Assembly (NCBI GenBank): GCA_036971475.1
Contig: JBAIZL010000001.1
Span: 151,927,544 to 151,991,543, forward strand
Source of the DNA: Prosapia bicincta
Taxonomy: Eukaryota; Arthropoda; Insecta; Hemiptera; Cercopidae
Direction: 5' to 3'
DNA: 64,000 bases
A program made the position numbers and the translations under genes. The notes under the pieces were generated by a model. It had not been told where the DNA came from. It worked only from the letters and a program-made list of their open reading frames with translations, and did no database searches. Positions 11,095 to 23,542 of the stretch are shown piece after piece; position 1 is the stretch's first letter; every line of letters starts with the position of its first letter.

Positions 11095-12500
11095 ATTTCA
11101 GTTACCAAGTAACCATGCTGAGTGAAAAGATTTGGCCTTCCTGCTTCTAACTGTGCTACCCCCATTTGTGTATTTGTACTGTAGCGAGTTGAGTACTGAG
11201 AAACTTCAGTATTGTTTTTGTTATAGATTCCAGAGTAAACATTCTGAGTGAAAAGATTTGGCCTTCCTGCTTCTAACTGTGCTACAAACATTTGTGTATT
11301 TGTACTGTGGCCAGTTGAATACTGAGAAACTTCAGTATTGTTTTTGTTATAGATTCCAGAGTAAACATTCTGAGTGAAAAGATTTGGCCTTCCTGGTTCT
11401 AACTGTGCTACAAACATTTGTGTATTTGTACTGTGGCCAGTTGAATACTGAGAAACTTCAGTATTGTTTTTGTTATAGATTCCAGAGTAAACATTCTGAG
11501 TGAAAAGATTTGGCCTTCCTGGTTCTAACTGTGCTACAAACATTTGTGTATTTGTACTGTGGCCAGTTGAATACTGAGAAACTTCAGTATTGTTTTTGTT
11601 ATAGATTCCAGAGTAAACATTCTGAGTGAAAAGATTTGGCCTTCCTGCTTCTAACTGTGCTACAAACATTTGTGTATTTGTACTGTGGCCAGTTGAATAC
11701 TGAGAAACTTCAGTATTGTTTTTGTTATAGATTCCAGAGTAAACATTCTGAGTGAAAAGATTTGGCCTTCCTGGTTCTAACTGTGCTACAAACATTTGTG
11801 TATTTGTACTGTGGCCAGTTGAGTACTGAGAAACTTCAGTATTGTTTTTGTTATAGATTCCAGAGTAAACATTCTGAGTGAAAAGATTTGGCCTTCCTGG
11901 TTCTAACTGTGCTACAAACATTTGTGTATTTGTACTGTGGCCAGTTGAATACTGAGAAACTTCAGTATTGTTTTTGTTATAGATTCCAGAGTAAACATTC
12001 TGAGTGAAAAGATTTGGCCTTCCTGGTTCTAACTGTGCTACAAACATTTGTGTATTTGTACTGTGGCCAGTTGAGTACTGAGAAACTTCAGTATTGTTTT
12101 TGTTATAGATTCCAGAGTAAACATTCTGAGTGAAAAGATTTGGCCTTCCTGCTTCTAACTGTGCTACAAACATTTGTGTATTTGTACTGTGGCCAGTTGA
12201 ATACTGAGAAACTTCAGTATTGTTTTTGTTATAGATTCCAGAGTAAACATTCTGAGTGAAAAGATTTGGCCTTCCTGGTTCTAACTGTGCTACAAACATT
12301 TGTGTATTTGTACTGTGGCCAGTTGAATACTGAGAAACTTCAGTATTGTTTTTGTTATAGATTCCAGAGTAAACATTCTGAGTGAAAAGATTTGGCCTTC
12401 CTGCTTCTAACTGTGCTACAAACATTTGTGTATTTGTACTGTGGCCAGTTGAATACTGAGAAACTTCAGTATTGTTTTTATTATAGATTTCAGAGTAAAC
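11095..12500 (-). repeat. 126-bp minisatellite, about 11 units, open in one minus-strand frame
   Basis: About eleven head-to-tail 126-bp units. Internal units differ at only a few sites, chiefly a GCA/CCA alternation (AGRPN versus PGRPN) and GAA/GAG-type changes. Because 126 = 3 x 42, one stop-free frame stays open throughout. A minus-strand frame from 12506 to 11076 therefore encodes 476 residues of a 42-residue repeat containing GIYNKNNTEVSQYS and NTQMFVAQLE. Openness alone is not evidence of a protein. No signal peptide or known domain is seen. The last unit (11095-11200) diverges and then terminates. The array starts about 50 bp from the end of a PLE. I favour a non-coding VNTR; a repetitive structural protein is the alternative. 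Confidence 0.95.
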
Positions 12501-12544
12501 AGACAAACATATAAAAAAAAGTAATATAAAATAATATTAATCAC

Positions 12545-13440
12545 TTAAAACAATAGTTGATGACTATCCGAACTTTAAATTTAGTAAATTTGTTAAAACT
12601 TACTGAAACAGAACATTTTCGAACGCTATGTGCCGATCTTCATCAGTGTCTTCTGCTTGGAGCTATTGGGTCAAGCGGTGACAGTTTTAAAGGTAGGTTT
12701 TCGATAGTATCAAATAGTATGTGTGATTTATATTGTGTTTGTTTGTTTAGTATGTTTGTACTTTGTGTTTTTGTGTGTCTGTATATTTCATATTGTTATA
12801 GTGTGTTGAGATATGGTCCTTTTTTGTTGATGTGTAGGATTTCTAGGTTGTGGTAAATGTCTGTGTATTTGTGTCCTGTTTCATTTATATGATTGTAAAA
12901 TGTTGAGTTGGTGTTATTTGTGTTCCTCGACTCTTTGTTTAAAGCTGCTACCTGTTTGCCCAATGTAGAATTTATTACATTCGTCGCAGTTTAGTTTGTA
13001 TACGCCTGGTGCTTGTAGTTTATCTTTGTTGTTGGTGTTGTGTTGTATTTTGTATTGTAACTTGTTATTAGTTTTGTATGTTATTTTGTATCCTATTTTT
13101 TGAAATTTGCAGGCTATTTTTTTGTTTTTTTGTTTATGTATGGCAATGTGATGTATTTGTTTTCCCTGTCTGTAGTGTTAATTTTAGTGTTTTTCTGTAT
13201 TTTGTATCATAGTTTGTTATTATTGTGGTGCTGTATCCATTTGTGTATGCTAGATATTTAATTGTGTTTAGTTCTTTGTTTATGTTTTCTGTGGTTATTG
13301 GGACTTCTTTGAGTCTATGGAGCATGGATCTGAAGGCAGCGTGTTTGTGTGGATGGGTGGTTTGAGGTGTTGTGGATAAGGGTGTTTGTTGTTATGGGTT
13401 TCCTGTATTGGCTATGAGTCAATACAGTTATGAGTCCTGT
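12545..13440 (-). pseudogene. Penelope-like element copy, family A (C-terminal part)
   Basis: On the minus strand, pieces read MLHRLKEVPITTENINKEL and NTIKYLAYTNGYST (13325 downward). The GIY-YIG part follows, GVYKLNCDECNKFYIGQTG near 13010-12950, and then about 300 bp of tail. The copy at 46840-47945 is closely similar, as is the one at 25275-25850. All three end at the same ~40-bp sequence on the plus strand (GACTATCCGAACTTTAA). Frameshifts and stops make it inactive. A hammerhead-like motif lies in its terminal part. Confidence 0.85.
12606..12652 (-). ncRNA. hammerhead ribozyme-like motif in PLE family A terminus
   Basis: On the minus strand the order is AAGACA, core CUGAUGA (12646-12640), a stem II of about GAUCG/CGUUC with one mismatch, GAA (12620-12618), a minimal stem III AAUGUU, C17 at 12611, and UGUUU (12610-12606). 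The last can pair with AGACA to form stem I (five pairs, one of them G-U). All conserved core positions that I can check are present. PLEs are known to carry hammerheads with very short stem III in their terminal regions (established for the superfamily). Activity is inferred, not shown. Confidence 0.6.
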
Positions 13441-15267
13441 ATGGACTACAAAATTCAAGAATAAAATAATAGCTTGTAAAAGTAATGATATTGCATATTT
13501 TAATATATTTCAATAAATAGATATATTAAATATGTAAATAAGTATAGCATATTAGTATAACATATAGTCATATTAAATAATTGTGTTGAATTTACCTCTA
13601 AAGGAAAATCAGCAGTCAGTACAGAGCAGTGTCACTAAACCTTCTGAGTATAGGCAGGTGGCATCATTACTGTCTCCATCAGTATCTGAATAATTTTCAC
13701 TACCGTAGCTGTTGCCACTATCATCATTTCCTAAGTTAACAATTACTCTGTCTATTACATTCTCCACCACTATGTCTCTCCCAATATCTCTTCCCTCCAT
13801 TTTCTTAGTGTAGCTTAAGCTTAGTTTAAGAATAAAAGAACACAGATATGAAACTAAAAAAAATGCACCCATGTCAGGAATTGCCTGACATGCCAAAGAG
13901 TTTAATAATGATATTAATTGCGTTCCTAAAACTATTGACATAGAGGACAACTATAAGGAAGTGTTATTCTCTATAATGGCTTGCATTCAATTATACACAC
14001 ATATAGTAAACAATACTAGCGATATGGATCAATTACATTGTATATATGAGGATACATTATGGTTGATAGATGAGGAGCTTCGAATGATTTGCAAATGTAT
14101 TACTTAGTTTCTGACAATGTATCTGATCGATAAGTTATAAAACTTACAATTATATGTTTTATTTCAATTGGTTTATTATTGTAATTTATGTTTTATCTTC
14201 ATAAAGCACCATGATAGATCATTTTAAAGGCTTGACTTTATTACACATTAATGTGGAAATGGTATTGTAATTAAAATTATTGATTTTTTTTTACTACTCT
14301 TTGTACTGTTCCTGGTTATTTGTTGCTTTTTTTCATACCCTCACATACACAGACACACATACGGACAGCCACACAGACACACAAAAACACACATGGACAT
14401 ACACACACACACTGACGTAGAGTTACTCATTCATGTTTCTAAACAGATATAGAAGGTTATGTTAATAAATATAAGTAAACTAACACTAAAATTAATATTC
14501 ACGCATTATATTTATACTGTATTAGCCAAAACATTAAAAACTTCAATAAAATACGTAGAAAATATTTACAAACTTAAGCCTAGTAGCAAAAATTTCCATC
14601 AACAGTATTTATTCATAAAATCTACAGAAAATTAAATTTCGTAAAAATGATAAGCCCTGTAGTACTTCGCCAATGACACATTGGTTTCTAATGATTATGG
14701 AAGTTAGATATTAGGAAGTAGGTCTACAGCGATTCACATCTATTTTTTTGCGGGTTATAGGAATTTTGCAAATAGCAATTAGAATAATAATTATGTGAAA
14801 TCAAAAAATAAAACAGGAATAATTAACCCATTGTCATTTTTTTATTAAAAATTCAACTACGATATTGGACACACTGCATCAGAATAATGGCTACAGTTGA
14901 AAGGTGATTAGAGTAGTTGATAATTTTGAAATGATATTTGTATTTTAAAGTTGTTCAAGCTAGGAGTGATGGTTTCAGTATGTTTTTCATTTGGGTACTT
15001 AAATTATAAGTTTGGTCAGTTATTAATTGGTTAAATTCAAACAAAATTTTCACTGATCGTTATGGACAACAGAACCCAAGCTTTTCTTCTAGATATTTTT
15101 TCTATATTACAGGGTAAAACACATTCAATATTCTCAAGAAATATATAATTTTCAAGCTAAACAACTTTAAAACATTTTTAAATTATTGTTTTTAATATTA
15201 TAATCTAAACAAATGATAGAGTTCAAAAATTATTAGGAGTTCTTTGGAACAATTTATCATGATAGCG
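13441..15267. other. intergenic stretch with one unrecognised ORF and a (CA)-rich patch
   Basis: Mostly AT-rich with no repeat identified. It contains CA-rich sequence at about 14340-14412. A minus-strand frame of 113 residues lies at 13950-13609. Its internal part begins MEGRDIGRDIVVENVIDRVI and then becomes acidic and serine-rich (DDSGN, SDTDGDSND). That looks like the acidic N-terminus of some transposases, but no domain confirms it. Confidence 0.4.
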
Positions 15268-15535
15268 CAGTGGCGGCCTTAAAACTTCCGCAGGGCTTCC
15301 TTGACAGGGACCCCTGGGCTCAAAAGGGCCCAGCTGCTCCATTAAAATTTTTAAAAATCGAGCGTAAATGGAAATACATATAACATAGTAACCTCTGACC
15401 AACAGCCTGGAATCAGCAGTACTGAAAGCTGCTACTGCATTGTAAGAAAACCATTGCTATTTTAGAATTAGAAAACTATACTATTTTTGTAAAAGGCGAT
15501 CATATGCCAAAAAAAAGTATAAATTCGATAGTATT

Positions 15536-15581
<46 letters not shown>

Positions 15582-18482
15582 GCCATTAGCATAGCACCTA
15601 CTTAAACTAAAATAGTATGTTATTATAACAAAATAGTAGAAGATATATACCAATTTTACATAGTAATCTACAACTGAGAATTAAGCCACGCCAGTGGCAC
15701 ATCCAAAGAAGGAACCAAAAGGCCTAGCATGGGGAAAAACAAAAATTCATAACTAAATTAAAAATGAAAAGAAAATTATTATATGTTCAACTTCAATTTA
15801 GGTGTAGGGTAATACGAACGACAAAAGATAATAATATTTAGCGTACTTGTAAATTGAATTCTCTGAGTCAGTATTTTATTTTCCTCTAGTGAACGGACTA
15901 TAATAGCCTATATTTATTCTAAACCCGCCATCCTCTGTTGGATAAAATACATGGTTTTATTACCTTTACCGTATTTAAGCGTCTATAACGCGCATTCATG
16001 TATAACGTGCACCCGTATTTCATTATACAATATGTTGGGGAAAATATGAAAACGTCAATAGCTAATAAGTTGTACTTAAGAAAAATTTTAATTGAAATAT
16101 CCAAACACGAATAGTTAAAAAACTTACAATATCTACATTTTGTTTATTTTTAATATTCACTTATCATCACTACTTTCCGAAGATGGTGGAATTTCTTCAT
16201 TCTCTTGAGAATCTTCATTATCACTGTTATTCCATAGCACGCAGTCTTTCGTACCATCCATTACATTGGAAATACCACATTTTTTTAAGGTCTTTACGAC
16301 CGTTTCATATTTGACTGCATTTCAGGCTTTAAGAATCCATTCCAAAATAAGTGATAGGGAAGGTCTCCCCGTTTTCCAAGTTTAGGTATATGTATGTTCA
16401 CCATCACAGATCCACTGGATGTACAGTGTTCCAAAACTGCCTTTGAAAGGTTTATTACCTGACAGGTCAAGAGGCTGAAGTACGGATGCTAATCCTTCTG
16501 GAATTACTGCCGAATAAGATTTCATATCTGCCAGCTTTTCCTTTACGGTTTCAGTCCAACGCGTTTTGAAACTATCTAGGACTAATAGACTGTTTCTCTT
16601 TAACAAAGCACCTGGCCTTCGATTTCATACTGTTTCGATCCAGTCTAAGACTAACCTTTCCTCCATCCATCCTTTCTCATGTGCACAAACAATAACACCT
16701 TGTAGAAGTTTTTCCTTAGGTAATGTTTTCTGCTTAAGTACAACATATGGAGGTAACTTGTGTCTATCAGCAATAATTGAAAGCACGGCTGTGCATCGTT
16801 GCTTCTCGCATCCTGCTGATCCGATCGGTACCGACTTGACTCCCTTTCGTTCAACTGAAGTAGCCATTGGCGTATCCCAAAATATGGGACATTAATCAAC
16901 GTTTCCAATTTGAGTCAATTAAAAATTATTCCTCCTCCTCACTTGTAGATAAATCGATGAAGCTCAATAATTTTATTTTCATATTCATCGAGTTAAAGTG
17001 ATTCACCTTCGAATAAAAAGACCATGTCTACGAAAAAACCTTGCACACCAACCAAGATGCACGAAATTGTGTATTATGGATGTTAAGATGTTCAGCAGTT
17101 CGCCCTGCTTGAACACATATCATTTCCATAGCCGCCGCAAAGGCTGCACTTCTCTTTCTTTGTATAAACTTGACTAGCTGTGTTTCTACATTTGAATACA
17201 TCGCTTTCTTGCCACGGAAAGACCGCCGATCACGATTTGTAAGACGTAATTTTACTTTTTGTTTTTTCCACTCCCAGTCATTCGTTTCCGGTACATCAAA
17301 TATGCACAATGCAGTTATGGAATCTTTACCATTATCTTCTGCATGTTTTATTACTAAAAGTTTAAATTTTGCCATTTACGATGAATGGATGTCTTTTCAC
17401 TTATTGTAAATAAAGTTATCAGTTAACTGATAAACACTAGCTACCTACTGTTTAAGCCGACTAGAATTCCAAACTGTAAGAAGTATAGTGCAAGCAAAAA
17501 AAGAATGCAATAAGTGGGGATTTCCTGGTGTGTCGGTACCTCCTCCTACAAATGAATTTAACAACGGCGAAAAAGAAAGTACCTGCCAGAATTGTACAGC
17601 AATAACCCTTCTCTGTAGTATTCTGTCCTGACGAATTGTAGAAGATAACTAGGAAAACCAGTAAGGTAAACCCCATATTCCTGGGTTTTGTCATTACATT
17701 TATGCCTATTCGTGTATAATTTGCACCTTTATTTTGTAAAAGGAATATACAGAAAAAACATGCGCGTTATACACGAGTGAATACGGTATTTGTGTCTGAA
17801 GTATCCAGTTGTAAGAGCATTATTAGGCTTTGAGTAGCATTAAAATATTAGCAATTTTAAATGTATCATTGATTTTTAAAAATTCTCAACATTTTACTTT
17901 GCGGTAAAATACGCGGTTTTTGAGTTAGCACCTTAAGGTATAACAAAATGAGCATTGAAGTTATTTGATAATTGATAATTATGAGGAAATATTAAAATAA
18001 GGGGATTGTTTAACGATTTAACAGTTATTTAACTTCCTTTTGTACAATCATAACAATAGTCCTTGTCCTCTATGGCTGTTTTGGCAGCTGTTAACATATC
18101 TCTGCAATCGTCAGAGGGTATCGCTAGTTTTAGAGTGGTAAAAATTCAATAGTTTCCTTACTCTCGATTTTACAAAATATACACATTCTTCCTTCTCGAC
18201 TGCTGCACACAGCATAAATATATAATCCCTTATAATGTTGCGACGGCCCGCCAGCTCTCACTCAAATTAATCAATGACTTATTTACGTTATTAAGCTGTT
18301 TATTACATTAACCTTGAAATAGTTTTTTCTGTCATAGACGATAGTGATGTAATAGCTCTAATAAGTGAAAAAATTATAGGCTTTGCATTGCATATTAAAA
18401 GTCGGTTTGATATGCATTTTGTAAAGGGGGCCCCCATTTCTTTTTCCATGGGAGGCCCCTGATCGCTGTGATTTGGCCACTG
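15268..18482. mobile_element. hAT-like non-autonomous element, interrupted by a Tigger
   Basis: The ends are inverted: CAGTGGCGGCC at 15268, and GGCCACTG ending at 18482. Just inside both ends are G/C-rich runs with GGGCC or GGGGGCCCCC, a pattern common in hAT elements with CAGTGGC-type termini. The 8-bp flanks (TGATAGCG and TGAATAGG) match poorly, so a target duplication is not proven. A complete Tigger-like element (15969-17786) lies inside. Without it about 1.4 kb remain, with no transposase frame recognised. A (TA)n tract lies at 15538-15578. Confidence 0.5.
15969..17786 (-). mobile_element. complete pogo/Tigger-type transposon with TIRs and TA target duplication
   Basis: Terminal inverted repeats run CCGTATTTAAGCGTCTATAA at 15969 and, reversed, CCGTATTCACTCGTGTATAA ending at 17786. 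Each continues into CGCGCA. TA flanks both ends (15967-15968, 17787-17788). Minus-strand transposase segments fill the interior in family order, broken by frameshifts: the HTH part (17375-17028, with WKKQKVKLR and FRGKKA), then KGVKSVPIGSAGCEKQRCTA, LPPYVVLKQKTLPKEKLLQG, HEKGWMEE, LLVLDSFKTR, and AVIPEGLASVLQPLDLSGNK. An acidic tail lies near 16200. At 1.8 kb it is the expected size of a full element. It was inserted into the hAT-like element, so it is younger than that one. Confidence 0.88.
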
Positions 18483-20689
18483 TGAATAGGACTACAGCTA
18501 CTCATACTGCGATATATATCTCGATAGTGTGCCTAGTCTTCAAAATTAACTTAGTTTAATTTTCAAACAATTCCACAAATTATGAAAAAAAATTAGATCT
18601 ACAGAATAATAACTTTGTTCTTAATGGTAATAGTCTAAGTGAGGCACGTGCCATTTTTTTTCATTCGACACTTTTGATATATATCAAGTCATACATTTAT
18701 TACCATTTTTTCCTTCATAATTCTTAATATCGATTTTCAAGCCATTACCGATTGATACACCTGAATGCATTTAGGCTGCGTGTTGGTATAAAGCATTTTT
18801 ACACTGCCTCAAGGTCAACCGAAGGAGTTGTTAGAAAAATCCTGAATACTCTCAGGAGTTTGTGATGTATTTATAATATTGATTTATAAGTATGTTACAA
18901 TTGATTACACTTAACTACTGGTGCAACGTGAGTCCTGCACTAACCCTTCATACAGTGTGATATGTAAACATTTACAGTAGCTACCTCGTCCAAGTCCATG
19001 TTCGCCAACATAGTTATGAAACATTTAGAAAGAAATACCAAAAACTTGGGTTTTTCTCCTTTGGAAGGCCAATCTCCGACCGTCACAATCACCGCATCAC
19101 AAGTATTGCGTTTATGTTTTTTTAAATGATGTACGGTGTATCGTTTTTCTTCTTTGACTCGGAACATGTTTTTAAATGCAGATCATCGGTTTTCAACTAG
19201 GAGTTGAATTGTTTCATTAGCGACTGAATGTTTTGCTTGTGAGTCTGTGATGTAGCCATAGCAATGAGGAGAGAAGTATAACTTCTACAGGAATATGAAA
19301 GTAAATTATGAATACGAATGCAAGCCCATATACACTCACATACCCACTACACTCACCCATCTACTCTCCTACTACAGTGGTAATACCATAACAGTTTTCA
19401 TAGCGTGAAGAAAATCGATGTATTCTTTATAGCACGAAGCAGTTGTTTTCTTTACTTTGTGTATTTCCAATGCTCCCGCATGTTTTTATACTTCTGATGA
19501 CAGTTCACTTCCTCGTGAACACGACATCAAAGACTTAATCTGTAATAAAAAGTCGTTATTCATTTGGCTTTCTCTTTTATACATTACTGCGAGTGTCAAT
19601 CCTCACCTGGAGGCTTGTCATTCTTGTTCTCTTCAATACCAGCGTCGCTATTCATTAAAACATCGAATTTTTATAAATGTTTACTTCTAGCTGTAGGTGG
19701 TTGTAGTTTAGATATATTTACTCATACTCCAGAGTATTTCTTAAACAATTCGACAAACAAGCAAGTACATTGTTTTTAATCATTAACTTGTTCAAAAGTA
19801 ACTGCTCTAAATATCTTTACCTTTGTGACCATTCTAGTCAGGTCATGGGGACCATTTCAATTGTCTAAATATCCCTAAAGGCTTTTATCTAAATTGTCTA
19901 CACATTTGAATTATGCATTATTATCGCTTTTTTTATGATAACACTGCTTTTCAGCTCCTGTCAGTTCGCCGAGAAAAGTCATTCTGTAATTTTTGTTATC
20001 ATGACAGTGTGTGTGTGTATGCACGCATGCACGTGCGTGCATGTAGATTTGTGAGGGTAGTATTTATGCCTATATTCTGGAGAGGGGACAGGAGGTGTAA
20101 TATCAGATTTAGCCTTGGTGTAGGAGATGGAGATAGCATACAGTTCGAGCTTGAAGAATTTCGTTACTATATCACGGTGAAAATTGGATCATGGATATCC
20201 TTGGGATAGCGGGTTACAGGAGCCTCATCAACACGTTTAAATAGTTTTTGTTTACAAACACAAAATGAAATTATATGAAGAAAGGAACTAAACGTTTTAA
20301 AAAAATAAATATACTTTACATGCACAGAAAACCTAACAGAGACATTCCTTACAATATAACATACCAGTACAGCCCAGGCTAAACATAAGTTACTATTTTC
20401 CTCGGCTTACATAAGAATAAATACAATAGACAGGTTATGGACAATGTTAAAATACAATTACCAAGTAAATACTGGTAATTGTATTGGTAATATGTAAGAC
20501 CTGCCATCTCATTACATAAGCGATATATAGGTCTATGTAGCATTAGACACTATAGGTGTATCGTGATATTTGAATCGAACTGAAGCTGTAGCTCTGTAAT
20601 TTCTGTGTTGTGTTTCTGTTTTAGTAGTTATTGTCATATGCTAGTAAATTATGGTACTACAAACACCTTTATGATGTCTTCCATAAGGA
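18483..20689. other. intergenic stretch, no gene recognised
   Basis: Holds several frames without known motifs. One on the minus strand at 19167-18940 (75 residues, containing EEKRYTVHHLKKHKRN and MLANMDLDEVATVN) looks somewhat protein-like, but I cannot place it. Plus-strand frames at 19457-19690 and 19913-20209 have no motif. A short TG/CG-rich run lies at 20010-20045. Confidence 0.35.
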
Positions 20690-20870
20690 TTGAGCTTCAT
20701 TAATATGAAAACTATTGGAGAAATGTAAAATAGCTGAAAACCATTACCCTACATTTTTCTTGAATAGCAGCCCCTTAATGATGTACGCTTCCCAGCAACC
20801 AAACTAGATTCTGATGAAGATAGTTGTACAATTAAAAAGTCATATACTTTATCTTTGTTTTAAAAATTTA
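20690..20870 (+). repeat. PLE 3'-end remnant
   Basis: CCAGCAACCAAACTAGATTCTGATGAAGATAG-like sequence, ending in a tract with TTTCAAGTTCAACAAATTG, parallels the end of the PLE at 41500-41640 (CAGCAACCAACCTAGAC, CTGATGAAGATAG, TTTTAAGTTCATTAAGTTG). It includes a CTGATGA hammerhead-core string, but stem II is decayed. Only the terminal region is preserved. Confidence 0.55.
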
Positions 20871-22928
20871 CTTTAATTTCAAGTTCAACAAATTGTTACT
20901 TATAATTAATTTTCAAGCACAATAAATACGTCCTAATCTGTAATTGAATCCTTAAATCATTCAAGGATTACAAAACATGATTTTTAAATAAATAATCTTT
21001 AAAAAAAAATAATGAAAACAAAATCATAATAAAAGGACAGGATGAAGTTTGTTGAATACATGTTAAATTGTGTTAATAATATATCATAAAATTTCATTAA
21101 GCTTACTTACTAATTTTTATTGAGACCAACTGTGTTACGGTAATTCATGTAATCACATTAACAACTTACAAAATTGTAAATTACCTATAATTTTTTTGTT
21201 TTTTGAACCACATTAAACTTTGATAGCAGCTTTTCTTAAACTTGGATTTAAAACTAATATGTAGTTCCCATGGCAACGGAAGTGAAATTATTTATTCTTT
21301 GACCATCAAAACAAAATTGTCACTATCAGATAGGCAATGAAAAAAGTCTACAAATGGAAAATTAATCCGCATCTGATCGTATGCACAAATGAATTTAAAA
21401 CAGGAAAACCAAATTATGTATGAGATTTTTAACGATATTTCAAATAAGTTGCCTGTTTTGTAGGATCTTGGTTAAAAAAAAGAGATACAACGAGATTTAT
21501 GCAGTATGGTAAATCTGTATAAGTGATGATGATAAACAAATGACTTACGTCAAAGTTATTCTCCTTATTTAAATAAGCATTATCATATAACTCTAGTAAT
21601 TTTTTTTTTTTTTTTTGAAAAAGAATGAAATAGATATTGTCATCTTTACTAATCAAATTATATTAATTGCGCACAAAATCAAATAAATCCCAAAATTAAC
21701 TACATTTCTTCAACACCCCAACTACAATTAAATAATAATAATTTAGCTAACAATTATATTAATTATATTAAACAAAGTTAAAATAAGCATTTCATCAATT
21801 CACATTTTTTCTATTGTCAATTAATTATGTCGACTTTTATTTAAAAAAGCTTGCTCCAATTTCTTTGTCTCGGCCGGCAAGGATAATGTTTCTATTTAGA
21901 AGGTTAATCTATAATACTTCTAAATAAATAGTCAGTATTCAGGGTTTTGTTTGGAGAGGGACAAAATGTACAGTTAGTTTTAAAACAATGTATAATGACC
22001 TTATGTAAGTCAAATATTTTTTAGTAACTGTTAAAAAAATATTTCAAAAACAATCACCCTATACATACTGAATTTCTAGACCAGTCTCACCAGTTGCAGA
22101 GTAAAAGAATGACGTCAATTTCCTACGTTGTTTTAACATACGTGAGGAAATATAATTTTCGTTTTTTATTATATTGCTAAATTAAAAGTTAGCCATAAAG
22201 TATTCGATTAGGATAGGGTTGGTTATACAACAAATATTTAAGTTTCCTAAGTAAACTATCCTATTATTACCATGAGTAGTGTTCTTCATTTTTTAAAGCA
22301 TACAATAGCATACGTATATTTAGACGTTAGCTTACGCTAGTGAAACTAATTTTATTTTATTTTTTGACCAAAACCTTTCTACCAGATACTTTATGGATAT
22401 CTTTATACATACAAGTGTTGAGTTAATTTGTGTAGAAAATATCAAAAGGTTCCTGCAAATATAAAAAAAAATCCTGCAGGGATTTCTGCACACATTTTGA
22501 CACGGCATTTAACTGTCTTCAAAGATTGTTACTATATATTTTTCTCGTCAGTAACATACCTGCAACCGGGAGAACACAGCGTTTTTTACAGTTAGTTGGG
22601 TACTAGCAGCCGCATCATCCGCCGCAAGCGAGGAAATCACTCGCCATACTAGCTAACGAAACCACATTCAAATGGAAACATTACCTGTTCTCAATCACAT
22701 TCGTTATTAACAAAAAAACAAATGTAGTCCGCTTGCATCAAATTCAAAAAATATTATATAATCTTTTCGCCTTAATCGAAGTACTTTAGTGTTATCATGT
22801 TCTGGTTGAGCTATTCCGTTCGCCAAATCCTATGTAAAGGTTATTTAAGAATGCCAGAGCTCATCCGATATGCGATTGCTTCGTTTGACATGAATTTGTT
22901 GTGAACAGAGTTATTACTTGCGTACTAT
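20871..22928. other. intergenic stretch, no feature recognised
   Basis: AT-rich, with a poly(T) run near 21600-21616 and no gene, TIR pair or array that I can support. Confidence 0.45.
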
Positions 22929-22973
22929 CAGGCGCGTATCCAGCAACTTGCTTTGGGGAGGGGCGATCGATGC

Positions 22974-23017
<44 letters not shown>

Positions 23018-23542
23018 GTGTGTGCGCGCGCGCGTGCGTGTATATAAAAAAATAGAACAGGAAAAGTTCTTTTTACGCTTGCGTTAAAAATCGGTAACGT
23101 GATAAAGATTCGTAGCAAATTAGACTTTTTAATAAATAATTATTCCAGTTTTGATAACACTTATGGCTAGAGAATATTAATAATTTCATAATAAGCTATT
23201 ATTATAAAAATGGTTTATTAATTAATATAAGTAGTTATTCTTCGAACACGAACAATACCGGACTCAACTGCGAATATTACGCTTGCAAAATCACGTATTG
23301 AAAATCATATGTTCGAGACTAAGCTTCACTAGCGCTATTTGTTGTTAAAACGTTTAGACGTTTACGAGCGTATGCCGAGGGAACGCGTCACATTTTCAAA
23401 TTAAAAATTAAAATTTTATTTTTTATTTACAATAAAAGACGAATTAACTTAAGTAAAAGTATAATTTAATAATATATTGTCGATTTTTAACCCAAAGTTC
23501 TTGAGGGTTGGGGGGCCATCCCCCCCCTTGGATACGCGCCTG
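22929..23542. mobile_element. MITE with TIR CAGGCGCGTATCCA and internal (TA)n
   Basis: The left end is CAGGCGCGTATCCAG at 22929; the right end is TTGGATACGCGCCTG at 23542, its inverse. Immediately outside, ACTAT flanks both sides (22924-22928 and 23543-23547), consistent with a target-site duplication. The TIR resembles hAT ends, but those make 8-bp duplications, so the class is uncertain. The 614-bp element holds (TA)n at 22976-23012, then a TG/CG run, and no transposase. Confidence 0.7.

Noticed and set aside
11076..12506. 476-residue repetitive protein as a real gene
   Set aside because: The repeat unit is a multiple of three, so an open frame is automatic. There is no signal, domain or splice evidence, so it is listed as a repeat and kept only as a finding.
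12557..12856. 99-residue plus-strand ORF
   Set aside because: It is antisense to the PLE family A 3' end and lies over the hammerhead-like motif; the similar plus-strand frame at 47387-47659 is also a PLE shadow.
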